A stretch of DNA of 64,000 bases from Neodiprion pinetum (lineage: Eukaryota; Arthropoda; Insecta; Hymenoptera; Diprionidae): NCBI RefSeq assembly GCF_021155775.2, contig NC_060237.1:15150970-15214969 (forward strand). The letters run 5' to 3'. Positions within the stretch are counted from its first letter, which is position 1. The number at the start of each line of letters is the position of its first letter. Below, piece after piece: positions 45,426 through 56,200 of this stretch. Position numbers and translations under genes: made by a program. Below the pieces are notes generated by a model, which saw only the letters and a program-made list of their open reading frames with translations, did no database searches and had not been told where the DNA came from.

Positions 45426-48400
45426 GAAAAATAAGAAAATTGATGCATCAAAATAAAAACTAACCAGTAGTGGTATATTGGTCGGTCGTGGGTGCACCGC
45501 ATTTTGCACATGTTCCCCGATTTCTATTCTTACGGACTTTGGTGAGAATGTCCTTGAATATGTAGGGATCGAGTAATTCCTTGCGACCGATTATTAGCGT
45601 ACGCAGCTGTTTGCTAACAAATTCGCATTCCTGGGACCAGGGCGATATTTCTCGGATGCTTAGTGTATTTACAAATATCCTGCCAACCAAGTAACAGACA
45701 TTTGTTTCGCAATCAATTAATCGATTGTTTCCAAATGACTGAATAGATCTGTGTATCTCGATCAAGATCTTAGCTCTTAGTTGATGAGAATGCGCTCGCA
45801 AACCATGGCGCATTATATCCATCACCAAATCAAAAAGCGGATTCCGACTTTATAAATTGCTCACGGCTTCTTCAACCTCTGGTCTGTCAAAGGCAGAAAC
45901 AAGGACACCGTGCAAGACACTGTCGAAGGCACAGGTCCTTACGAACGAATATTGTTCCTTGCCAACCTTTGAGGCCTGCAGAAATAATGCATGACTTATA
46001 AAAATCAACGATAGAAACAGCATTCAAATCAAAGTAACCTAGTAAAGAATTGCTAAAAAGTTCGTTTTCTTTATCCAGCTTGTCGTCGCGCCGTAATTTT
46101 TGGTCATTCAATTGTGAGGGTCGTGGCAGGCCTAATCATTCCGCAATTTTAGCGTGAGTCTGATTTCAGGAATTAAAAATAAAAAAGGGTTTCAAATTTC
46201 TTTGGTTTTCACTAACTTTGTAAGATATCAGCAGACTGCACAAGATTCTGGAGATTTCTAAGAATTTCAATGGATTCACGCAGAGGCTCACACCTGATTT
46301 TACAAGTAATCAACCCTTTGGGAGGTTCAATGCAATACTGAAATTTCGAAGATGATTCTATTCCCAGTATACCTGAATCGTTATATTTTCGTTCGTAGCA
46401 TGAATAATTCAGTATTACCTGCAGCGTTGTAGTATCTCCATTCTTAATGATCGGAATTTTTTGCAGTTTTTCACTGCATATGGCATCGAAGGTGGTGTGA
46501 TTTTTATCTAAGTATCTGGATTTTTTGGATTTTATTGTCGCAGATAGTAATCCGCCCCAGTCTTCGAATTATCGAGAAGCGAGAATCTTGGTAGTGCTCT
46601 CAAGTTTGGTACAATCCAAGCATACCATGGATTCTTTCACCGCTTTTGATGACTCCGGTTTAATAGATGAGAAACACAGAGTACATGACTGAGCAATAAT
46701 TTTTTTTTCAGGTCGAGTTTGAGATAAAGACGCAGCTACGAGAACTTCATTGTTCTGTATTGACAACGAGCTAATCTTGGAATCTGCTCACATTGCTGGT
46801 TGGAATTCAGAGAAACCATCCTGAGCTATATTGCTAAGAATAATATCGTGGCATTCAGATGAGTCATCTACATTGGGAATATCAACATAAGAATCGTTGA
46901 GATTCATACTACCCTCCGCACTGTTTGCATTATCAACTGTTTTGGAGACGATATTTGCGTGGACAATTTTCGTTCGACCATTGATGTAATTGATATGCTT
47001 GGCCGCAAATACGTCCGCCCTCAACGGCTTAGAATCATTCCTCAATAGGTGAGTTTTAATTATGCTAAACTCACTTTCCACCGACGCGCTTGTAACAGGC
47101 ATTCGGCCGTAGCCAAATTGGTCACGACATACACTCGACCATAATGGGAACCATCGAATATCTCTCAACAGGCGATCTGCAAACGCAAGTAAATAATGCG
47201 CATTATCGTGATCGCCCTCTTCAATTCTTGACACGCTTCTTACTTCTAGGTCAATGTCTCTACCCCATGACCACCAATAATTGACGACGTCAATGTCTTC
47301 AAAGATGCTTTTATCATCCGGGAGAGTTTCGATTGGCGGGCTATCGTTCTCTTCAAAAGCTTCCAACGACGGGTTGATGGTATTTTTTAGCCTCGATTTA
47401 TGGTAATCACATTGTGACTGCTGACCAGAAGATAAGTTGCCGTCTGTCTCACATCGTGCCACCGTCAACAGCGATTTCAACATCTCGCCGGCAGAACGCA
47501 TGTCGCGGACTTGTAAAAATTGGCCTAATACCGCCATGTAAAATACCTTAACTCGTTTCGGAGAATTTTTTAGAAAATCTGCGTACATCTTCAGAAAATG
47601 AGCTACATCAAGTCTGATGTAACATTGTGGCAACGTAGAGGTATGATGATTACATGCGTTGGCATAATCCTCGATAGTTTTGCAGTCCGTGAAGACCCTA
47701 ACCGCCGCTCCTAATAACGCTTTGGACGAGTCACACACAACTTCTTTCGGGTATGCAGCAGCTTGAGAAGCCCACTCCGGTAACCAGTATGAAATTGCCA
47801 CAGTGGTGTGCTTTTCGCTGAGCATTTGAGAAACTGAAAACTGTCCATTTCGATTATGTACTACACAGTGGTACAAAAAAATGGACTTGGATTTCGAACT
47901 ATCGGTCCTTTCTATCGACTTTATAATGCTGCCAGTAGCGTCGATCGAAATGCAGACTGGCTCTTCCTTTGCCTGGCTCTATAGACATGGAGCTGATGGT
48001 TAGTCCAGTGAAAAAGGTGGAGCGGGTCCACCCCGATGGCGTGAATCGTATTTTGCTCTGACTTCAGTTTCATAATTTGCAATGCTTGAATTGGGTCACG
48101 ATGTAAGTACTGTGACAATATACGAGTATATTCATGCTTAGCGTTAACCAAAGCACTTTTTTTGGGCAGGTGAGGAGGCTCAGAATCCCCTGGTAACATC
48201 AACGTGTCCGCTTTTTCGGCACGGTATATTGTGGCTGATTTTGTGCACAATTCTTTAGCGATATCTCGTCGAATTGGCGCACGTAAGTGTCGTTTACCAC
48301 ACTTTCCGGTGCCTTTCGTCACAATACATTCGAGACGAGTTTTGTCACTGGCAGTATCGATACCGTTGTCAATTTTGCAGACTAGTTTCCCTCCACAATT

Positions 48401-48523
48401 GCAGGTACCTATAGAACATCGAACGAAAATTAATAAGAACTATTACCAGGCCGAAAACGACCATTTTTGTAAATTTAAGATTTCAATTTGTTCAGTTATT
48501 ATTTTTCTTATACAACAAGTGAG

Positions 48524-48830
48524 TTATTATTTGTAGTTTAATGGTTTTATTAATTTTTTGTCGGTTTGGTTTTACATATTTTTAATTTTTTTAATATAAC
48601 ATACTTTTCTGTAGTTGTAGATTTGGATTATATAGTAAGTTGCATCTTTGGTTATTAGTTTGCAGTTCGATGGTTCTATTGATTTTTTTCAGTTCAGTTT
48701 TACAGATTTGTTAATATTTTTAATTTAATATACTTTCCTGTACTTGTAGGTTTAGATTATATAATTAGTTATATACTTTGATATTATTTGTAGTTTAATG
48801 ATTTTAATAATATTTTGTAGGTTGCCTGCT
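48524..48830. repeat. AT-rich tandem repeat, about 126-bp period
   Basis: Units beginning TTTGTAGTTTAATGGTTTTATT recur at about 48530, 48656 and 48786, each followed by a TTTTACA, then a CTTTTCTGTA-x-TTGTAG block. A fourth, detached copy lies at about 49740-49870. The array occupies an intron of the transposase-USP pseudogene. Confidence 0.75.
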
Positions 48831-49130
48831 GATGAATTCCGAAGAACAATGCAACATGCAAAGTTGTCGCGCGATAACGGTATATACAGGGTGTCCCTAA
48901 ATCAGGACTCACGGATCAGCCAGCGTGATACCTAGCTAAAATCCATCCGAAAATTTCTTAACCGAAAGCTCGTCCGACGCATAGATTTTTAATTATAAGC
49001 GATAGCGTAAGGCCAATCCGAGTGCAGCATTTCATCTCGATTTGCCGCCACGGAAATTGCCCTTTTGTTCGTCTGGGTGAATTATTATTATTCGTTTACG
49101 AATTGAATATCAGCACTTCTCCGCTCTCAC

Positions 49131-49350
49131 TTCTCGGCCCTTCTCGGGAGCTGGCCGATATTGTTGCCGCGGTCCGCGGTACCGGCCGCACATACTCATT
49201 TTTACTTTCACTCGTAAATGTGCGTTTCGTAGTATTGTCTAGCTAGAGATGCGTTTTTGTTCAGGCACACGAGTGTGCGCCCGTGTATGTGCGGTCGGTA
49301 CCGCGGACCGTGGCAACAATATCAGCCAGCCCCCGAGAAGGGGTGAGAAG
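49131..49350. repeat. Strong GC-rich inverted repeat (hairpin)
   Basis: The arm CTTCTCGGGAGCTGGC...GATATTGTTGCC...CCGCACATAC (49131-49195) pairs with its inverse at 49284-49350, with about 90% complementarity and a loop near 90 bp. The arms include the self-complementary CCGCGGTCCGCGG. No coding content. Confidence 0.8.
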
Positions 49351-50002
49351 CTTGGGTTTAGAAAAATGATCTCAACATAACAAATATGTTTCAAAAAGTG
49401 CAAGTTTTTTTTTCGAAAAGAAAACGAATTTTTCGACTGTTATAAACATATTTGAAATTCGTCGTTGTTATAAACAAAGATACGAGAAAAATTCGCATTC
49501 GTCATTGCTGTTGCTGTTATTATTATCTTTATCTTTATTAGTACTATCGTTATCATTATTATATATATTATTATATATTACTATCATTATGAATATTTTT
49601 TTCATTATTGCCGTTGCTGCAGTTCACTTTCTGAATATTCGTGGTGTAATTTTCGTGATTGTTACTAGTATTTTTATTCAATGTCAGTTTCATGTATGTA
49701 TATTATGTCCAACTGGATGAAACCACTTTTATATCGTTTAGTTACTCTTCTTTAGTCATAGGTTCAGATCATAATTGTAATAGGTTGTATCCTTAGTTAT
49801 TATTTGTAGTTTTATAGTTTTATTAATTTTTTTTAGGTTTAATTTTACATGTAACTTTTGTTTCTTGTTATTATTATTAGTCCGACTATATACGTGTCAT
49901 TAGATCGTATAGGGTATATTTATCATTACGATGGATGCTAATTCCAGCATCGGGGTATTATATCTCTGTGCAAGTAGTAACGAATAAAATGCCAATATAT
50001 CT

Positions 50003-50425
50003 CTGTGGCTGACAGGCGTAACCGAATAAGTCCATTTTTTGGAAAAATGAGTTTATGCCGGAATTTGGACTTTATGATCCGTATTTTATTTTAAGATATA
50101 TAATTGTCGACATTTGTTTATCTGTATGGAAATATAGTGGTTTTGCTAAACCAAATAAGTCCATTTTCCCGGCATAACCGAATAAGTCCACTGGTTCCCG
50201 CCATAACCGAATAAGTTGAATTGTTTCAGTTTGGTAGCGACAAAATAATGACTCTATTATTTGAATGATATTGCTACACTCGATCTTCTATAAAATAGAA
50301 TGGCTTTCAACAGTAATTAATTCTAGAACCGATTTTCCCGATGCGGCAGAGTATCTGTAACTTAAAATCGCGGTTTCTCGAAATCGCAATTTATGGACTT
50401 ATTCGGTTATGCCTGTCTGCCACAG
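50003..50425. mobile_element. MITE with 33-bp TIRs and internal AACCGAATAAGT repeats
   Basis: The left end CTGTGGCTGACAGGCG continuing TAACCGAATAAGTCCAT (50003-50035) matches the inverse of 50393-50425 at 31 of 33 positions. Three further AACC(G/A)AATAAGT copies lie inside at about 50151-50210. No transposase frame. The right TIR abuts the 3' end of the 50939-50430 exon of the transposase-USP pseudogene and supplies its apparent downstream residues and stop. No TSD recognised. Confidence 0.75.
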
Positions 50426-50939
50426 ATGTAACAGTATACTCGTACATACCGTTTGCTGAACCGCTGGAACTATTCTGCGTGATCTTCGAATTATGGAAAT
50501 TGAATGCACATTTTAATCGGCTTTCGTTCCAAATCTGATCTGTCAACCAGTATTGCCAAAGACCCGGCTTGAACGTAGTGCAGAGACGATCGTACGTTTT
50601 GCATCTAGCTGCATCTCGCATTCTATAAAATTTTTTTCCGAGGAGTTCCTCGAACTCATCTTTTTTCGCCCAAACGATGATTTTTTGTGACCCTGGCTCT
50701 ATGGTCGAATCGTCTTCAACTTTACCAGAAGAGTCAACATCTTTCTCATTTGCACTTAGATCGTGCAAATCATTGTAGTCAGGCTGACAATCAGATGATG
50801 ATATCTGTTTGCAAATATTATAATCACACGCCATAGAATAGAGTGTCCGTGCCGAAAGCTGACTGTTCAACTCTTTAGCTATCAGATTCCACACTGGATA
50901 TAATTTTGACACGATCTTTTTATCGGGACGTAATATCAC

Positions 50940-51272
50940 CGAATTTCATCTCCGTATTGCACTAATCCACGACCTTTCGGTCCACTTTGAACGGTTTTCC
51001 TGGACCCCGCAGTATTTTTAGAAATGTAGTTTAAATTCGATAATAATTCGAATCGCATGTCTCCATACGAAAGAATGAACGCGACTGAGGATCACGACCT
51101 CTTGCAATTCTTCATATTCGAAAAAGATCAAAAACGCCGATTTCGTGAGCTGGCCTGACGATGAGCTGCGAAGAACAATGCGGCATGCAACATTGTCGCG
51201 CGCTGACGGCGGCCTGGCTTTGATAGCGACGTATTGCTTAAATCCGTTCTGAGTTTGCGAACTAAAATATAT
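50940..51272. other. Left flank of element B
   Basis: A 60-bp phrase (GAAGAACAATGCRRCATGCAA, TTGTCGCGCG) at 51156-51215 repeats sequence at 48829-48890. The 91-codon minus-strand frame at 51018-51293 may be an upstream piece of the transposase-USP gene, but I could not join it. Confidence 0.35.
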
Positions 51273-51551
51273 TGTTACAAAAGGTGAAATCACCCGTTTT
51301 GCCCCCTCTTTAATGATCTAGTAGTCAGCATAGATAAAAGACGTTTATAAACCTCTTATGTCTTTAAAAAGAATAAGGTTGCTGCGCCAACCGATATTAT
51401 TGTAAAAAACAGTCTTGTTTCAGACTTTAAACAAGAAACACGTATATTGCATTAAAAGCATTTATCACGATATTTTTGTTCACGCCTTTGATTTGATAAT
51501 AAGTAAACTCGCGGATCCATATTTTATTAACGTAACGCCTAAATCGTTACA
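51273..51551 (+). repeat. 5' LTR of element B
   Basis: Starts TGTTACAAAAGGTG and ends AAATCGTTACA. It matches 58242-58520 except for A/G in the first 12 bases and G/T at AGATAAAAGACG. Confidence 0.97.
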
Positions 51552-51553
51552 AT

Positions 51554-51571
51554 TGGTGTCAGAAGCGGGAT
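51554..51571 (+). promoter_or_regulatory. Primer binding site (tRNA-Leu type)
   Basis: TGGTGTCAGAAGCGGGAT begins two bases after the 5' LTR. It complements the 3' end of a eukaryotic tRNA-Leu (ending ...TGACACCA), the expected primer of minus-strand synthesis. Confidence 0.8.
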
Positions 51572-51617
51572 CTTGAGTTCTTATTAATTGAATCAACTCA
51601 GTGCGCGAACTTTAATT

Positions 51618-53249
51618 ATGAGTAGCAGTCGTTTGACGCGCTCACGAAGAAGAGAAAGTAGCGGAGAAGAACCTTTTGTTATGGAGAATCCGCGGGTCCC
51701 TGAAACAATTCCATCGCCTTCAGTGGACCCTCTTCCAATTCCTTCGACAATCTCTCAAATTGATCTGCTGAAGATCATGTCTAAACAGCAAGAGGCTGCT
51801 GAGCGCCAACAACAGCAACTTCTTCAGCTGCTTCTTGATCAACAAGAGCAGCGAAAGAGAGAACAAGAACAACAGTTGGAACAGCGAAAAAGAGAACAAG
51901 AACAACAGTTGGAACAGCGAAGAAGAGAACAGGAACAACAGCTGGAACAGCGCAGGCTTGATCGAGAGGCACAAGAACGATCCGAAACTAGTCTACACGA
52001 ACTGTTCCGGACGACTGTGGCAGCTCTTCAGGCTGTTCATCAGGTGAATGGCTCAGGAGAACCGGCTGTCACTCCACGAGGTTCCGGAGTCATTACGCCG
52101 CTTCCCTCTCCTGTTCCTTCTCCTGTTCCCGTTCCCGCTGTTCGACAGGTCCGACATCCAGGACAGTTCCAGGATGTACGAGACTTAAGGTCTGTGCCTT
52201 TTACTAGGGGAGTAGTTGAATCCCCAATTGGTAGAGTAACGGTTAATAATGAGGTTGGTTTTTCCGAGTCTTTGCCTCAAGTTCGACCTCAATATTCTCA
52301 TTTTAATCAATTAAATAATTCAGGATTTCCTGAGGTTGCTTCTCAGATTAATGAGAAGCCTCTTTATCCTTTAAAACCGCCAATTTTTGACGGAAAAGTT
52401 CCATGGGCAGATTACGAACGCCAGTTTGATACAATTGCTAAACATAATCAGTGGGACTCCGCCATGAGGGCCCACAGTCTTGCCTCCTGTCTTCGAACGC
52501 CGGCTTTGAACGTTTTAACGGCGTTGTCTGAGGAAGAAATCTCTGATTATGAAAAACTTAGTTCTGCATTAAAGTTGAGGTACGGAAATGACCACTTAAC
52601 AAAACTGTACACAGCACAATTACAGACGAGAAGACAAGGACGAGACGAAGACCTTGCGTCTCTTAGTCAGGACATTGAACGGCTTTCTCGTATAGCTTTG
52701 CCGGATCACGAGCCGTCTCGTAACTTATTAGCAACGCAAGCTTTTTTGAATGCGATTAATGATCCGGAAATTAAAATGGCCGTTGGAACGTCGGGCCTCA
52801 CTTCTCTGCGGGAGGCAACCGCCAAAGCCCTCGAGGTGGAGGCAATGAGAAAGCAATATTTTGGGTTAAGCAAACTTCGTCGGATTGAGGTGTCTGAAAA
52901 CACCTCAGGAAGACAGAGTTTTGAATACTCGGAGGAGCCAAAACCTCAAAATTATAAAAATAGAAATAACGGTAACAATTTTAAATCAAGAAATCGAGGT
53001 TCTTTTCAAAACCGTCGAAACGAGCGTATAAATAAAAACGTGGTCGTGACAAGTCAAACTAGCTTGACTTGTATATTTTGTAAAAAAACAGGCCACGACG
53101 CCAATCATTGTTTTTTAATTAAAAAAATTAGTGGAAAGCCGATGCAAGGCTCGAATCCAAATTCTTATAATTGGCGTAAGAAAAATATAGAAAAAGGGGA
53201 AGCAGATCCTCAATCGAGTTCTTCAATAGGAACTCACTCAAAAAACTAG
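51618..53249 (+). CDS. Gag of element B
   Basis: An open frame of 543 residues starts at the ATG at 51618, the first ATG after the primer site. Residues about 60-120 form a Gln/Glu/Arg-rich coiled coil built of 11-residue repeats (EQQLEQRKREQ, encoded by 33-bp tandem units at about 51855-51955). A proline-rich linker is followed by the capsid-like retrotransposon Gag region (LKPPIFDGKVPWADYERQF, LKLRYGNDHLTKLYTAQL), and a CCHC knuckle CIFCKKTGHDANHC lies near residue 483. It forms the particle and packages RNA. The frame ends at TAG 53247-53249 directly after a slippery heptamer. Confidence 0.95.
   Translation: MSSSRLTRSRRRESSGEEPFVMENPRVPETIPSPSVDPLPIPSTISQIDLLKIMSKQQEAAERQQQQLLQLLLDQQEQRKREQEQQLEQRKREQEQQLEQRRREQEQQLEQRRLDREAQERSETSLHELFRTTVAALQAVHQVNGSGEPAVTPRGSGVITPLPSPVPSPVPVPAVRQVRHPGQFQDVRDLRSVPFTRGVVESPIGRVTVNNEVGFSESLPQVRPQYSHFNQLNNSGFPEVASQINEKPLYPLKPPIFDGKVPWADYERQFDTIAKHNQWDSAMRAHSLASCLRTPALNVLTALSEEEISDYEKLSSALKLRYGNDHLTKLYTAQLQTRRQGRDEDLASLSQDIERLSRIALPDHEPSRNLLATQAFLNAINDPEIKMAVGTSGLTSLREATAKALEVEAMRKQYFGLSKLRRIEVSENTSGRQSFEYSEEPKPQNYKNRNNGNNFKSRNRGSFQNRRNERINKNVVVTSQTSLTCIFCKKTGHDANHCFLIKKISGKPMQGSNPNSYNWRKKNIEKGEADPQSSSSIGTHSKN
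52041..52049 (+). promoter_or_regulatory. Candidate splice donor inside gag
   Basis: CAG|GTGAAT matches the 5' splice consensus well. It falls exactly between gag codons 142 and 143, so splicing to the acceptor at 56668/56669 would keep the frame of the kinase ORF. This is an inference from consensus and phase only. Confidence 0.35.
53240..53246 (+). promoter_or_regulatory. -1 ribosomal frameshift site (A AAA AAC)
   Basis: The heptamer A-AAA-AAC is in the correct phase relative to gag, with the TAG stop immediately after it. The pol frame is -1 relative to gag and has been open since 53180. This is the classic X-XXY-YYZ slippery sequence used by retroviruses and some gypsy elements. I did not identify the downstream stimulatory structure. 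Confidence 0.82.
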
Positions 53250-56200
53250 TTTCAGATGATTTGTCAGGGCGGAAATCATGGCAGATTGTTGGTAGTGAAA
53301 GCCCTCTTAGAGAACAGTTTTTAATTGGAAGTCTGCGACAGTCTGGTCTTTACGCGCGTGGTACTGTTAATGGCGTCGATTGTCTGTGGGTAATAGACAC
53401 GGGCGCGGAAGTAACCGTAGTTCGATCGGATCTCTTTAAATCCGATGACCAGATTGTTCCCTCTTTTTCTCTGCGAACAGCCACTGGAGAGACGACCCCG
53501 GTTTTGAGACAGGCTACTGTCCAAATTAACCTTTTTGGGTGTATCGACTCTCCACATAAGGTTTTTATAGCAGATATAGAGGATGAAGGTATTTTGGGAA
53601 TGGACTTTCTTACAGCTCATAACTGTGTTATCTCGACTAAGAGAAATTCACTAGTTTCAAACAATCGCGAAATAATTCTCTGTACGAATAGAAATGGAAT
53701 TTATTGGACCCCTCCTAGAATTCGAGAAATAGAACTGTCGGAAGATGATTTGCAACAACATTTTCCTCTTCATTTACGGAGCCTTGTTGAGAAATCTTCG
53801 ATTTCGTTAAATTTAGCTCAGGAAGAATCGTTTAAATCTCTTTTACTAGAATTTAAAGATTCTTTTGCCAAAGATAGTGGTGATAAGGGCCGATGTACTT
53901 CTGTCAAGCACAAGATCGACGTCGGAGAGAGTTCACCAATTAAACAAGCTCCTCGAAGACTCGCTCTCAACGCCCGAGAAGAGGTGAAGAAGCTTGTGGA
54001 AGACATGCTAGCGAACGATGTGATTGAGCCATCGTCTAGTCCCTGGGCTTCACCAATCGTCCTTGTTAACAAAAAGGACGGATCCAAACGATTTTGTATC
54101 GATTACAGGAAGCTGAACGATATAACGAAGAAAGATTCTTACCCTCTACCCAGAATCGACGAGACACTCGACCTGATAGCTGGTGCAACTTGGTTCAGCA
54201 CCATAGATCTTCAGAGCGGATACTGGCAGGTCAAAATGGATCCTCTAGATAAAGAAAAAACAGCTTTTGTTACGGGTTTAGGAGGATTATGGCAGTTCAA
54301 GGTTATGCCGTTTGGTTTGAGTAATGCCCCGGCTACCTTTGAACGAATGATGGAGGCTGTTCTCCATGGGCTCACGGGCAAAATATGCCTCGTTTATTTA
54401 GACGATATAATCGTTTTTGGCAAGAACTTTGAAGAAGAAGTTCAAAATCTCAGACAAGTTTTCGCTAGGCTGAAGCAAGCAGGTCTGAAAATGAGCCCGA
54501 AAAAATGTCATCTGTTCCAGAAAGAAGTAGGCTTCCTCGGACATATCGTTTCAGCACAAGGTGTGAAAACCGACCCATCCAAAATAGAGAAGGTTTCTTC
54601 TTGGCCGACACCTAAGAATAAAGAACAAGTTCAAAGCTTTTTAGGCCTTTGTACGTATTACAGAAGATTTGTAAAAGGTTTCGCTAGTATAGCTAAACCT
54701 CTCCATCATTTGACCGGAATCAAGATTCCTTTTGACTGGACCCCGGAATGCGAAGAGGCTTTCAAGAAATTAAAAGAAAATCTTATTTCTTCGCCGATTT
54801 TAGCTTATCCAGAGGTCGAAATTCCTTTTATTTTAGATACGGATGCATCTCTTTCAGGAATAGGCGGGGTTCTGTCACAAATTCAGGGAGGTCAAGAGAG
54901 AGTGATAAGCTATTTCAGCAGAGTTCTGAGTAAAACCGAGAGGAATTATTGTGTCACTCGTAGAGAGCTTTTAGCTGTTATTAAGACCGTAGTACATTTT
55001 CACCATTATTTGTACGGCAGGAGATTTTTGATACGTACAGATCATGCTTCTCTCAGGTGGCTACTTTCGTTTAAATCTCCCGAAGGTCAGGTAGCTAGAT
55101 GGTTAGAAAGGCTCGGTCAGTACGATTTTGATATTCGTCATCGAGCAGGAATTCATCATGGAAACGCCGATGCTCTCTCTCGAAGACCCTGCGAGGAAAT
55201 GCCAGAGTGTAAACAGTGTGCACGATTAGAGAAAAATCGTGACCCCTCTCTTATAATACGGAAGATTTCTTTCGAAAATAACCAGGAGGAATGGAGAAAA
55301 TCGCAACAAGAGGACGACACTTTGAATCAAGTGAAGTCTTGGAAAGAAGCAGAAACTCGCCCAGACTGGCAGGATATATCTTTAGCCGAGCCAGATTTGA
55401 AAATTTATTGGGCTCAATGGGACTCTATCCTTTTAATTGATGGAATTTTATACCGAAAATGGGAATCTGCAGACTTAAAAGAAATCAGGTGGCAACTTTT
55501 GGTTCCCAGGACACGAGTTCCGGAGATTCTTGCTCTTTATCATGATTCTCCTGCAGGTGGACATTTCGCTTCAAATAAAACTCTGGGCAGAATTCGCAAC
55601 TTCTACTTTTGGCCTCGTTGCCGGATGGACGTTGAAGATTGGTGTCGAAGATGTCGAGTCTGCACGGCAAAGAAAGGACCTCGAGCGAAGGGACAAAGCT
55701 CTCTTCAGATTCATAACGTGGGAGCTCCATTTAAAAGGATAGCAATGGATATTCTTGGACCTCTCCCGATAACCCATTCTGGAAATAAATATGCTTTGGT
55801 TATTGCTGATTATTTTACTAAGTGGCCAGAAGTGGTCCCTCTCGCTGATCAAGAAGCCTATACTGTAGCGCAGGCATTCGTTAAAGAATTTATTTGTAGA
55901 CACGGAGTTCCTCTAGAACTTCATACTGATCAAGGCCGAAATTTTGAGTCGACCTTAATGAAAGAGGTTACTCAGATTTTAGGGGTTAGAAAAACTCGTA
56001 CAACTCCTTTGCATCCGCAATCTGACGGCATGATAGAGCGTCTGAATCGGACTTTACTACAATATTTGTCGTCCTTCGTAGAGCAGAATCAGAGAGACTG
56101 GGACTCCTGGATCCCTTTCTTCCTCTTATCTCACAGATCTGCGATTCACGAGACGACGAAACAGACGCCAGCCCTCATGCTTACTGGAAGAAATCTTCGA

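Larger units (their letters stand above)
45007..50939 (-). pseudogene. DDE transposase gene with C-terminal USP-like protease domain, decayed
   Basis: Minus-strand exons read as one long gene. Exon 50939-about 50430 (IVWAKKDEFEELLGKKF, DAARCKTYDRLCTTFKPG) leads to an exon from about 48411 with CNCGGKLVCKID and HLRAPIRRDIAKEL. A frameshift at about 47980 precedes ISIDATGSIIKSI (first catalytic D). The frame 47876-46788 has EVVCDSSKALLGAAV (second D) and VTSASVESEFSIIKTHLL (candidate E). In-frame stops at 46788-46790 and at about 46569 follow, with a CxxC...CxxC unit between. Later pieces (about 46422, 46339-46215, 45960-45460, 45219-45007) contain SFVRTCAFDSVLHGVL, like a USP Cys-box, CAKCGAPTTDQ, and, after a +1 frame change, GHYTTIAVRP, like the USP His-box. 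The DDE part resembles MULE/NOF-type transposases, but the superfamily is uncertain. Exon limits are approximate. Confidence 0.6.

Noticed and set aside
48880..48960. ACAGGGTGTCCC phrase resembling the start of a common insect MITE
   Set aside because: No matching inverted end or TSD found nearby.
51720..51974. Minus-strand Leu/Phe-rich ORF
   Set aside because: Antisense of the Gln/Glu/Arg coiled-coil repeats in gag.
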